A stretch of DNA of 9,710 bases, taken from the NCBI GenBank assembly GCA_966112835.1, contig CBHWEI010000154.1, positions 1-9,710 of the forward strand, written 5' to 3'. The notes below the pieces were generated by a model. The model saw only the letters and a list, made by a program, of their open reading frames with translations, searched no databases and was not told the origin of the DNA. The stretch comes from UBA668 sp966112835. Lineage in GTDB: Bacteria; Actinomycetota; Acidimicrobiia; Acidimicrobiales; Ilumatobacteraceae. Position 1 is the stretch's first letter; the number at the start of each line of letters is the position of its first letter. Both the position numbers and the translations under genes were made by a program. Shown here piece after piece: positions 1 to 6,186 of this stretch.

Positions 1-76
1 CGTCCAAACCCCCCCCCCCCGGGGTGCCCGGCCCCGGCCCCCCCGCCCCCGGTCCTGTTTCCGGGTGAGTGTCGGG
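1..76. other. C/G-homopolymer tract with a minus-strand G-quadruplex motif
   Basis: The stretch begins with a 12-base C run (9-20) and continues with C runs at 27-29, 32-35, 38-44 and 46-50 separated by one or two G. On the minus strand this reads as four G runs with 1-2 base loops, a textbook G-quadruplex pattern. It sits just 3' of the minus-strand nuclease gene, so it would be in that operon's 3' untranslated RNA. A 6-bp stem (CCGGGG at 19-24, CCCCGG at 32-37) could form instead. There is no U-tract, so a classical intrinsic terminator is not supported. Long homopolymers at a sequence edge can also be assembly error. Confidence 0.5.
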
Positions 77-1489
77 TCAGCGATGCAGGACGAGGCGTTC
101 GCCGTGCTCGGGGGTGACGGCGTTCCAGTCGAGCTCGCGCACGATGCGGTCGCGCAGCGCCCGCGAGGCCTCGGCCTCGCCGTGCACCACGAACACGGTG
201 TCGGGCGGTCGTTCGGCGGTGCGGATCCACGTCATCAGCTCGCTGGCGTCGGCGTGCACCGAGAAGCCCGTCAGGTCGCAGATCTCGGCCTTCACGCGCA
301 CGTACTGGCCGTGGATCTTCACGCTGCTGGCGCCGTCGAGCAGCTGCCGGCCACGAGTGCCGGCCGCCTGGAAGCCCACCAGCACCACGCTGTTGCGCTC
401 GTCGGGCAGGAACCGCTCGAGGTGGTGCACCACCCGGCCACCCGAGGCCATGCCGGCACCGGCGATGATGATGGCCGGCCCGGCGGCGCGGGACACCTGC
501 TTCGAGCCCTCGCTGTCGAACACCTCGGTCAGGTCGGGTACGTCGAACACCTTGGCGGCGTCGGCGCGGCCGCTCAGCTCGGGCCGCACGTCGTCGGCGC
601 GTTCCTCGAACGCTTCGCGATAGATCTGCAGTGCCGCGAGCGCCATGGGGCTGTCGACGTACAGGGGCACTCGCGGCAGGCGGTGGTCCAGGGCCAGCAG
701 GCGCAGGTGGTGCAGCAGCACCTCGGTGCGGTCCACCGCGAACGCGGGGATGATCACCTTGCCGCCACGCTCGACGGTGCGGGTGATGACGTCGGCCAGT
801 GCGTCGGGGTTGTGCGCGGGGTCGGTGTGCTCACGATTGCCGTAGGTGCTCTCCACCACCAGCACGTCGCACGAGCCGACGGGCGTGGGCGGCACCAGCA
901 GCGGGTGTGTGGGGCGGCCCAGATCGCCGCTGAAGCGGATGGTGGGGCCGTCGCGCAGTTCCACCAACACGGTGGCCGAACCGAGGATGTGGCCGGCCGG
1001 TTGCAGGGTGACGCGGATGCCGTCGGCGGCGTCGAAGGCCTGCTCGAACGGATGCGACCGCAGCTGCTCGAGCGCGGTCCAGGCGTCGTCCTCGGTGTAC
1101 AGGGCCAGAGCCGGGCTGTGCCGCGAGTAGCCGGACCGGTTGGCGTACTTTGCCTCTTCCTCCAGCAGGCGGGCGCTGTCGGGCAGCACCACCGACATGA
1201 GCCGGCCGGTGTCGAACGTGACGTGCACGTCGCCGCGGAAGCCGGCCTTCACCAGCCGGGGCAGGTAGCCGCAGTGGTCGAGGTGGGCGTGGCTGATGAC
1301 CACCGCATCGAGCGTGTCGGGCGGGATGGGGAACGCCGCCCAGTTCCGTTCGCGGAGCTCCTTCAGCCCCTGGAACAAGCCGCTGTCGAACAGCACGCAG
1401 CGTCCCCCGTGCTCGACGAGGAACTTGCTGCCGGTGACCGTCTGTACTGCTCCCAGGGGGATCAGGGTGGTGACTGCACCGTGGCTCAT
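77..1489 (-). CDS. Beta-CASP metallo-beta-lactamase fold RNase (CPSF/TTHA0252-like)
   Basis: A 470-residue predicted cytoplasmic zinc-dependent ribonuclease of the beta-CASP group (bacterial/archaeal relatives of CPSF73). The MBL domain covers roughly residues 1-200 and carries the metal motif SHAHLDH (H67, H69, D71, H72), H167 in PAGHILGSA and D189 in FSGDLG. The beta-CASP insert covers roughly 205-380, with its motif A acid at E213 in VESTYGNR. The fold returns at the C-terminus with FSVHAD (H412, motif B) and VVHGE (H436, motif C). All catalytic positions are present and the length is normal for the single-chain family without KH domains. The start is fixed by AGGAGG five bases upstream. 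It is the second gene of an operon with the HD protein. RNA endo/exonuclease activity is a family inference; the natural RNA target is unknown. Confidence 0.93.
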   Translation of the reverse strand: MSHGAVTTLIPLGAVQTVTGSKFLVEHGGRCVLFDSGLFQGLKELRERNWAAFPIPPDTLDAVVISHAHLDHCGYLPRLVKAGFRGDVHVTFDTGRLMSVVLPDSARLLEEEAKYANRSGYSRHSPALALYTEDDAWTALEQLRSHPFEQAFDAADGIRVTLQPAGHILGSATVLVELRDGPTIRFSGDLGRPTHPLLVPPTPVGSCDVLVVESTYGNREHTDPAHNPDALADVITRTVERGGKVIIPAFAVDRTEVLLHHLRLLALDHRLPRVPLYVDSPMALAALQIYREAFEERADDVRPELSGRADAAKVFDVPDLTEVFDSEGSKQVSRAAGPAIIIAGAGMASGGRVVHHLERFLPDERNSVVLVGFQAAGTRGRQLLDGASSVKIHGQYVRVKAEICDLTGFSVHADASELMTWIRTAERPPDTVFVVHGEAEASRALRDRIVRELDWNAVTPEHGERLVLHR

Positions 1490-1494
1490 GTGCG

Positions 1495-1500
1495 CCTCCT
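1495..1500 (-). promoter_or_regulatory. Ribosome-binding site of the RNase gene, overlapping the upstream stop codon
   Basis: A perfect AGGAGG (minus strand) lies 5 bases before the RNase ATG. Its 5' bases are shared with the TAG stop of the HD gene (1499-1501). Ribosomes terminating on the HD gene would therefore sit on this site, which suggests translational coupling of the two genes. Confidence 0.8.
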
Positions 1501-2047
1501 AGCGGTAGCGCGGTTTGGAGAACACCTCTCGTACCAACGGCTCGAAGTGTTCAAGCGGCTCGGTGGGGCCGTCGGGATCGAACGCGATCTGATCCCAGTC
1601 GTCGGTGAACTGCTCGCACAACGCGAACCACGGCTCGTCGCGGTACTGCTCGCGCAGGTCCGTGGGCATGCCGAAGTGGTTGTAGTAGTGGCGACCCTGG
1701 AAGTCCTGGTGGTGGTACAGCATGTGGAACACGTCGGGCCGCACGTAGGGCCGCAGCATCTCGGCGGCGATGGGGCCGTGGTTCGGCACGCTGATGGCCT
1801 TGCCGATGTCGTGGCACAGTGAACCGACGATCACCTCGTCGTCGGCGCCGGCCCGCTCGGCCAAGGTGGCGGTCTGCAGGCAGTGGGTGAGCTGGTCGGT
1901 GGAAAACCCGTCGGTGATGTCGCCCAGCGAACGCAGCAGCATGAGGATGCGGTCGGCCACGCGGCCCTGGTTCTGGGCCGTCTCGCGGCCGATGACGGCC
2001 CACTGCTCGGCGGTGGACTCGTCCATGCGGGTGAAGGTCGCTGCCAT
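1499..2047 (-). CDS. HD-domain protein, probable mixed-valent diiron oxygenase (PhnZ/MIOX-like), substrate unknown
   Basis: A 182-residue soluble protein. The segment QLTHCLQ...CHDIGK gives H55 and the H79-D80 pair, followed by H90 (NHG), H112/H113 (YHHQDF) and D152 (DDWDQ). This order of His, His-Asp, His, His, Asp is the iron-ligand set of HD-domain oxygenases such as PhnZ, TmpB and myo-inositol oxygenase, and the 24-residue step from H55 to H79 matches PhnZ as I remember it. The length fits PhnZ (about 190 residues) better than inositol oxygenase (about 280). From memory, PhnZ uses a Tyr and a Glu 10 and 7 residues before the first His for substrate gating. Here those positions are T45 and F48, so a phosphonate substrate is doubtful. 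A plain HD phosphohydrolase remains possible. The ATG lacks a well-spaced ribosome-binding site (GAAGG is only 1 base away). First gene of a two-gene operon. Confidence 0.8.
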   Translation of the reverse strand: MAATFTRMDESTAEQWAVIGRETAQNQGRVADRILMLLRSLGDITDGFSTDQLTHCLQTATLAERAGADDEVIVGSLCHDIGKAISVPNHGPIAAEMLRPYVRPDVFHMLYHHQDFQGRHYYNHFGMPTDLREQYRDEPWFALCEQFTDDWDQIAFDPDGPTEPLEHFEPLVREVFSKPRYR

Positions 2048-2125
2048 GCCTTCATTGTGACACCGTTGCGCAAGCCTCGTCGGACCGCGCGATCATGCAT
2101 GCACGCCCACTGAACGGAGACCTCG
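2048..2125. promoter_or_regulatory. Divergent promoter gap with two 8-bp palindromes
   Basis: This 78-bp gap separates the divergent HD gene and basic-tail gene and must hold both promoters. It contains the perfect palindromes TTGCGCAA (2066-2073) and TGCATGCA (2096-2103). A weak CACAAT hexamer on the minus strand lies 6 bases from the HD ATG and could serve a leaderless message. GGAGA at 2116-2120 is the ribosome-binding site for the plus-strand gene. No clear -35/-10 pair is visible, so the promoter placement is inferred from gene orientation only. Confidence 0.4.
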
Positions 2126-2653
2126 ATGAACCCGACCGAACTGGCCCTCTTCTCCGACGGTGAGCAGACGCTGCTCGTTGCCACCGAGCCCGCCCGCTTG
2201 GCGCTCATGTCGGAGGACGAGTTGGGCGATGCGCTGCTGCTCGTGCGACGGGCCCGCAACAAGTACACCAAGCTGCACCGTCGTCAGGGCGGCGCCACCG
2301 TGGCCGAGGTCGGCCGTCGCGCCGCCACCCAGTCGCAGAACCTGCGCACCCTGCGCAAGGCCGAGATCTTCGAGGATGCGCTGGCTCGCGTGTCGCGCGC
2401 CTACGCCAACGCGGCCAAGGCAGCCGCAGCGCAGCTGAAGTCCGAGCGCCTCGCCCTCGCCGCGGCCGCCACCGCAGCGCCGAAGGCCCCCGCCCGGACC
2501 GCGCCGAAGAGCACCGCCAAGGCATCGGCGGCGAAGGGTCGAACCGCAGCGGGTCGTGGCGTCGTGCCGGCTGCCGCCACGAAGTCGCCGTCGCGACGGG
2601 GCTCGTCGGCGGCTCAGGGTGCGAAGCGACAGGCGAAGCGCGACAGCCGCTGA
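2126..2653 (+). CDS. Small uncharacterised protein with histone-like basic Ala/Lys/Arg tail
   Basis: A 175-residue protein of unknown function. Residues 1-107 look helical and well ordered, with a charged segment RRARNKYTKLHRRQ (41-54) and a helix around KAEIFEDALARVSRAYANAAKAA (78-100). Residues 108-172 are low-complexity Ala/Pro/Ser/Lys/Arg with about 15 basic and no acidic residues, like the tails of actinobacterial HU or linker-histone-like proteins. From memory the N-terminal part resembles a conserved but unnamed actinobacterial family. Nucleic-acid binding is an inference from the charge. There is no signal peptide or membrane segment. GGAGA lies 5 bases before the ATG. It is divergent from the HD gene, and the next gene on its strand starts 67 bases downstream. 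Confidence 0.85.
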   Translation: MNPTELALFSDGEQTLLVATEPARLALMSEDELGDALLLVRRARNKYTKLHRRQGGATVAEVGRRAATQSQNLRTLRKAEIFEDALARVSRAYANAAKAAAAQLKSERLALAAAATAAPKAPARTAPKSTAKASAAKGRTAAGRGVVPAAATKSPSRRGSSAAQGAKRQAKRDSR

Positions 2654-2720
2654 TCCCGACGTGGCCCGCTGGGGTTCGTCCGCTTCGTCCGGGGCAGGTG
2701 TGGGGGAGAACACTTCGGCG

Positions 2721-3992
2721 ATGGACTTCGATCTGCCTCAGGACCTCCTCGACCTTCTCGCCGAGCTCGACAGCTTCATCGAGCAGGTGATCAAGCCGCT
2801 CGAACAGCAGGACGACAACATCCGCTTCTTCGACCACCGTCGCGAAGACGCGCGCACCAACTGGGAGGACCAGGGCCTGCCCACGGAGGAGTGGGAGCAG
2901 TTGCTGCACAAGGTGAAGCGCCTCGCCGACGAGGCCGGCTTCTACCGCTACCCGTTCCCCACCGAGTTCGGCGGCCGCAACGGCACCAACCTGGGCATGG
3001 CGGTCATCCGCGAGCACCTGGCCCGCAAGGGCCTGGGTCTGCACAACGACCTGCAGAACGAGCACTCCATCGTGGGCAACAACGTGGGTCTGCTGCTGAT
3101 GATCGCCTACGGCACCGACGAGCAGAAGGCCGAGTGGATCGACGACCTGGCCGAGGGCCGTCGCGGGTTCGCCTTCGGCATCACCGAGCCGAACCACGGC
3201 AGCGACGCGACGCACATGGAGACCACGGCGGTGCGCGACGGCGACGAGTGGATCATCACCGGCGAGAAGACGTGGAACACGGGCATCCACAAGGCCCAGT
3301 ACGACATGATCATGGCCCGCACCAGCGGCAAGGCCGGCGACGGCGACGGCATCACCGCCTTCCTGGTCCCCACCTCGAGCGACGGTTTCGAGGTGGTCGA
3401 GTACCTGTGGACGTTCAACATGCCCACCGACCACGCCCACATCCGCCTCACCGACGTGCGAGTGCCGAACGCCGCCATCTTCGGCGGTGAGGGCCGCGGC
3501 CTGCAGGTGGTGCAGCACTTCTTCAACGAGAACCGCATCCGCCAGGCCGCTTCGTCGTTGGGCGCAGCCCAGTTCTGCATCGATCAGGCCGTGGAGTACG
3601 CCAAGGAACGGCGGCCGTTCGGCAAGGCGCTCGCCACCAATCAGGGCATCCAGTTCCCGTTGGTCGAGCTGCAGACCCAGTGCGAGATGCTCCGGGCCCT
3701 CATCCACAAGACCGCATGGATGATGGACAAGTACGGCGCTTTCAGTCAGAGCGACAAGGTGAGCATGTGCAACTACTGGGCGAACCGCCTGTGCTGCGAT
3801 GCCGCCGATCGGGCCATGCAGGTGCACGGTGGCATGGGGTATTCGCGCCACAAGCCCTTCGAGCACATCTATCGCCACCACCGTCGCTACCGCATCACCG
3901 AAGGTGCGGAGGAGATCCAGATGCGTCGCGTCGCCGGTTACATGTTCGGCTTCATGAACCAGCGTGCCCCGAAGGGTGTCGCTGCCGAATGA
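2721..3992 (+). CDS. Acyl-CoA dehydrogenase family flavoprotein
   Basis: A 423-residue FAD-dependent enzyme expected to form the alpha,beta-double bond of an acyl-CoA and pass electrons to ETF in the cytoplasm. The helical N-terminal domain spans about 1-150. The middle domain begins with FGITEPNHGSD (152-162), the FAD/substrate signature, and continues through WIITGEKTWNTG. The C-terminal helical domain carries RRPFGK (297-302), the QVHGGMGY signature (367-374) and RITEGAEEIQ, where E394 is at the catalytic base position of medium-chain type enzymes. The ATG at 2721 is chosen because homology begins there; GGAG lies 12 bases upstream, a little far. An in-frame GTG at 2700 is an alternative. 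No beta-oxidation partner gene is adjacent, so the acyl substrate is not predictable. A terminator-like hairpin follows the stop. Confidence 0.93.
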   Translation: MDFDLPQDLLDLLAELDSFIEQVIKPLEQQDDNIRFFDHRREDARTNWEDQGLPTEEWEQLLHKVKRLADEAGFYRYPFPTEFGGRNGTNLGMAVIREHLARKGLGLHNDLQNEHSIVGNNVGLLLMIAYGTDEQKAEWIDDLAEGRRGFAFGITEPNHGSDATHMETTAVRDGDEWIITGEKTWNTGIHKAQYDMIMARTSGKAGDGDGITAFLVPTSSDGFEVVEYLWTFNMPTDHAHIRLTDVRVPNAAIFGGEGRGLQVVQHFFNENRIRQAASSLGAAQFCIDQAVEYAKERRPFGKALATNQGIQFPLVELQTQCEMLRALIHKTAWMMDKYGAFSQSDKVSMCNYWANRLCCDAADRAMQVHGGMGYSRHKPFEHIYRHHRRYRITEGAEEIQMRRVAGYMFGFMNQRAPKGVAAE

Positions 3993-3998
3993 CCTGAT

Positions 3999-4022
3999 CG
4001 GCCGGTCAGGATTGACCGGCCG
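3999..4022 (+). terminator. Terminator-like hairpin after the acyl-CoA dehydrogenase gene
   Basis: A perfect 10-bp inverted repeat, CGGCCGGTCA (3999-4008) and TGACCGGCCG (4013-4022), with a GGAT loop. It lies 6 bases after the TGA. No U-tract follows, which is usual for actinobacterial hairpin terminators. Confidence 0.6.
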
Positions 4023-4042
4023 GACGCTGCGGATTCGGCAGG

Positions 4043-4082
4043 GGATGTCGGCGGGCGCCTCCCGCAAGTGCCGCCGACATCC
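4043..4082. repeat. Perfect 12-bp inverted repeat
   Basis: GGATGTCGGCGG (4043-4054) pairs completely with CCGCCGACATCC (4071-4082) around a 16-base loop, which itself can form a competing small stem (GCGGG 4051-4055 with CCCGC 4061-4065). It is the second of the clustered hairpins in this gap. Confidence 0.7.
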
Positions 4083-4091
4083 GCCTGCCTG

Positions 4092-4123
4092 TCGACGCCC
4101 GAGCGCAGTGCGCTGGGCATCGA
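4092..4123. repeat. Long imperfect hairpin
   Basis: The arms TCGA-C-GCCC-G-AGCGC and GCGCT-GGGC-A-TCGA form 13 base pairs with one mismatch (4096/4119), one bulged G (4101) and an AGT loop (4107-4109). It starts 9 bases after the previous hairpin. Confidence 0.6.
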
Positions 4124-4253
4124 GTACCGAACAGAAGAATAGAGCAGCGCAGGCCGACGCGCACCATGGAGTGGCCGATCCGTGTCCGAGTTGGGCCCTA
4201 TGGACCATTGGCCGAATGTGCTGAATGCGCGCAACACCTCACGGCCTCGTTGC

Positions 4254-4273
4254 GATCGAAGTGAGTTTCGATC
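4254..4273 (-). terminator. Terminator-like hairpin after the dienelactone hydrolase gene
   Basis: GATCGAA (4254-4260) and TTCGATC (4267-4273) form a 7-bp stem with a 6-base loop, 12 bases beyond the stop codon of the minus-strand hydrolase. No U-tract is present. Confidence 0.45.
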
Positions 4274-4285
4274 CAGAACGAATTG

Positions 4286-4999
4286 TCAGCGGCCGAAGAC
4301 CTCGAGGAAATGGGCGGCCATCGCCCGCCACGAGCGCAGGTCGCTGGGCTCGTGGTACCGGAAGCCGGGTCGGCTGCCGTCGGCCAACTTGTTGGTGAAG
4401 CTGTGCCCCGCGCCGCTGTGCAGCAGCATCTGCCAGTCGACACCTGCGGCGTTCATCTCGTCCTCGAAGGACTGTCGCTGCGCGGGCGGGATGATGGGGT
4501 CGTCGACGCCGATGCACACCAGCACCTTGCCGGTGATGTTCGCCGCGTCGGCGGGTGTGGCGTTGGCCAGGCCGCTGTGGAAGCCGACGATGGCGTGCAC
4601 TGGCGCTCCGGCGCGTCCGAGCTCGAGCGACATGGTGCCGCCGAAGCAGTAGCCCATGGCGCCCACCCGGTCGTGGTCGGCCCGGGGGTGGGCGAGCAGC
4701 AGTTCGAGCCCGGCCATGGCGCGGCGGCGGGTGGTCGCCTGGTCGGCCATGAGCGCGCCGAGCTTGGGCATCACTTCGTCGGCCGGCAGGGGAGCGCCGT
4801 CGCCCCAGTAGTCCAGCGCGAACGCCACGTAGCCCAATTCCGCGGCCAGCCGGTCGGCACGGCGGCGCGGATGGTCGGTCATGCCGGGGCCCTCGTGGCA
4901 CACCAGGACTGCCGGTCGGGAGTCGTCACCGTCGGGCACCGCCAGGTGGCCCAGGTAGCGGACGCCGTCGATGTGGTATTCGATCTCCTCGCTGTGCAT
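4286..4999 (-). CDS. Dienelactone hydrolase family alpha/beta hydrolase
   Basis: A 237-residue soluble alpha/beta hydrolase of the DLH family, whose founder opens dienelactones in chloroaromatic degradation. The nucleophile elbow is GYCFGG with C118. D166 (GVDDPIIPP) and H199 (SGAGHSF) complete the Cys-Asp-His triad, and E36 in VCHEGPG matches the Glu that activates the cysteine in classical DLH. Length is typical. No signal peptide is seen. No catechol or chlorocatechol genes are nearby, so the true substrate may be another ester or lactone. The start ATG has no ribosome-binding site. A TAGTTT hexamer (minus strand, 5007-5012) ends 7 bases before it, so a leaderless message is plausible. It is divergent from the ABC ATPase and shares its promoter gap. 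Confidence 0.92.
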   Translation of the reverse strand: MHSEEIEYHIDGVRYLGHLAVPDGDDSRPAVLVCHEGPGMTDHPRRRADRLAAELGYVAFALDYWGDGAPLPADEVMPKLGALMADQATTRRRAMAGLELLLAHPRADHDRVGAMGYCFGGTMSLELGRAGAPVHAIVGFHSGLANATPADAANITGKVLVCIGVDDPIIPPAQRQSFEDEMNAAGVDWQMLLHSGAGHSFTNKLADGSRPGFRYHEPSDLRSWRAMAAHFLEVFGR

Positions 5000-5006
5000 G
5001 GGCGGC

Positions 5007-5012
5007 AAACTA
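5007..5012 (-). promoter_or_regulatory. Candidate -10 element (TAGTTT) for a leaderless hydrolase mRNA
   Basis: On the minus strand TAGTTT is followed by seven bases and then the hydrolase ATG, the spacing expected when transcription starts at the initiation codon. This fits the lack of a ribosome-binding site. No -35 box is seen. Confidence 0.35.
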
Positions 5013-5028
5013 ACCCAGCGAGGTCGGC

Positions 5029-5034
5029 TATGGT
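5029..5034 (+). promoter_or_regulatory. Candidate -10 element (TATGGT) for the ABC ATPase gene
   Basis: TATGGT fits the actinobacterial TANNNT -10 pattern and would place transcription start near 5041, at the edge of the dyad at 5039-5057. No convincing -35 box is present. Confidence 0.35.
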
Positions 5035-5038
5035 TTCC

Positions 5039-5057
5039 TGAACAGACGGTCAGTCCA
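5039..5057. promoter_or_regulatory. TetR-style dyad operator in the hydrolase/ABC divergent promoter
   Basis: TGAACAGACGGTCAGTCCA has a dyad around G5048 with 7 of 9 base pairs matching. Its core ACnGACnGTCnGT is the form often bound by TetR-family repressors in actinobacteria. It lies directly downstream of the candidate -10 of the ABC gene, where binding would block transcription. No regulator gene is in the window. Confidence 0.5.
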
Positions 5058-5089
5058 ACCGTCACCGCGCATCGTTGGGGGCAGTCAGC

Positions 5090-6145
5090 ATGGGGGAACA
5101 GGGCACCGGTGGCGGTCGCATCGAACTGACCGCGCTGTCCAAGTTCTACGGTTCGCTGAAGGTGCTGAACAGCATCGACCTGGTCATCGAGCCCGGCGAG
5201 TTCTTCTCGCTGCTCGGCCCGTCCGGCTGCGGCAAGACCACCACGCTGCGCCTCATCGGCGGGTTCGAGGACATCGAGCACGGCTCGGTGCACATCGACG
5301 GTGCCGACATGAAGGGCGTGCCGCCCGAGAAGCGCCCGGTGAACACCGTGTTCCAGAGCTACGCCCTGTTCCCGCACAAGACGGTGGCCGACAACGTGGC
5401 GTTCGGGCTGCGCTTCCAGGACTGCAGCAAGGAAGAGGCGAAGCGCCGCGTGGGCGAGGCGCTCGAACTGGTGCGCCTGAACGGCTACGAGTCGCGTCGC
5501 CCGCACCAGCTGTCGGGTGGGCAGCAGCAGCGCGTCGCGCTCGCCCGGTCGTTGGTGCTGCGCCCCAAGGTGCTGTTGCTCGACGAGCCGCTCGGTGCGC
5601 TCGACGCCAAGTTGCGCCGCGTGTTGCAGGTCGAGCTGCGCCAGCTGCACCGCGATGTCGGCATCACGTTCGTGTACGTCACCCACGACCAGGAGGAGGC
5701 GCTCACCATGAGCGATCGCCTGGCCGTCATGAACTCGGGCATCATCGAGCAGGTCGGCTCGCCCCGCTCGGTGTACGACGAGCCGGCGAACACGTACGTC
5801 GCCGACTTCCTGGGCCTCGCCAACCTGCTGCCGGCCATGGCCCGCGACGGCGAGATCGACGTCTTGGGACGCACCATCGCCGCGCCCACGAACGGCACGA
5901 CGGGCAACTGCTACGTGGTGGTCCGTCCCGAGCGGTTGCTGCTGGTCGACGCCGCAGGCGCGTCGTTGCACGGTCGGGTCACCAACGTGGTCTTCGCCGG
6001 TGCGCTCACGCACGTGCACCTGCAGGTGGGCGAGCACGAGATGCAGGCGATGGTCGCCAACGGCGTCTCCGGTCCGGCGGTCACCGTCGGCGCCGAGGTG
6101 GGCGTCGAACTGTCACCCGACAGCGTGCGCGTGCTGCCCAACTGA
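5090..6145 (+). CDS. ABC transporter ATP-binding protein, PotA (spermidine/putrescine) type
   Basis: A 351-residue ATPase subunit of a type I ABC importer, peripheral on the inner face of the membrane. In order it shows Walker A GPSGCGKTT (43-51, K49), Q-loop Q89 in VFQSYALFPH, signature LSGGQQQR (141-148), Walker B VLLLDE (161-166), the D-loop GALD and H199 in YVTHDQEEA. A C-terminal TOBE-like region starts around residue 275 (VVRPERLLLV). Length and order match PotA and related FbpC/OpuAA-like proteins. The ATG at 5090 is preceded by a G-rich site 8 bases upstream; a TTG at 5075 would add five residues. Both neighbours are on the other strand, so no permease or binding protein gene is beside it. 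The substrate class (polyamine, betaine, Fe or others) is therefore uncertain. Confidence 0.93.
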   Translation: MGEQGTGGGRIELTALSKFYGSLKVLNSIDLVIEPGEFFSLLGPSGCGKTTTLRLIGGFEDIEHGSVHIDGADMKGVPPEKRPVNTVFQSYALFPHKTVADNVAFGLRFQDCSKEEAKRRVGEALELVRLNGYESRRPHQLSGGQQQRVALARSLVLRPKVLLLDEPLGALDAKLRRVLQVELRQLHRDVGITFVYVTHDQEEALTMSDRLAVMNSGIIEQVGSPRSVYDEPANTYVADFLGLANLLPAMARDGEIDVLGRTIAAPTNGTTGNCYVVVRPERLLLVDAAGASLHGRVTNVVFAGALTHVHLQVGEHEMQAMVANGVSGPAVTVGAEVGVELSPDSVRVLPN

Positions 6146-6164
6146 GGTCGGCCACCGCCCGACC
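6146..6164 (+). terminator. Terminator-like hairpin after the ABC ATPase gene
   Basis: GGTCGG (6146-6151) and CCGACC (6159-6164) form a perfect 6-bp stem with a 7-base loop beginning at the base after the TGA. It lies in the 41-bp convergent gap with the Rieske gene and could act for both strands. Confidence 0.5.
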
Positions 6165-6186
6165 ATCCGGAAGGGAGGAGCCTGCG

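Larger units (their letters stand above)
3993..4285. other. Convergent intergenic region with multiple strong hairpins
   Basis: This 293-bp gap between two convergent genes has no supported ORF. It holds four inverted repeats: 3999-4022; 4043-4082 (12-bp perfect stem, 16-base loop); 4092-4123 (13 pairs, one mismatch, one bulge, AGT loop); and 4254-4273 (7-bp stem, on the hydrolase side). The part around 4124-4170 is noticeably less GC-rich than its surroundings and has no recognised feature. The region may be a bidirectional terminator, a repeat element, or a structured RNA. Confidence 0.55.

Noticed and set aside
65..1822. Long plus-strand open frame opposite the RNase and HD genes
   Set aside because: It is a shadow of GC-rich codon bias. 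The opposite strand has complete catalytic motifs and ribosome-binding sites, while this frame gives a low-complexity Gly/Val/His/Gln product.
2205..4208. Long minus-strand open frame across the acyl-CoA dehydrogenase
   Set aside because: Antisense shadow with no recognisable domain, crossing a clear intergenic hairpin region.
5075..5089. TTG start at 5075 for the ABC ATPase
   Set aside because: The ATG at 5090 has a G-rich site at a good distance; the TTG adds only five residues.
5000..6037. Upstream extension of the dienelactone hydrolase frame opposite the ABC ATPase
   Set aside because: Homology begins at the ATG at 4999; the extension is antisense to a perfect ABC ATPase and has no domain.
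6173..6180. Strong purine-rich GGGAGGAG on the plus strand
   Set aside because: No reading frame follows it: the GTG a few bases on reaches a stop after about five codons, and the region is antisense to the Rieske C-terminus.
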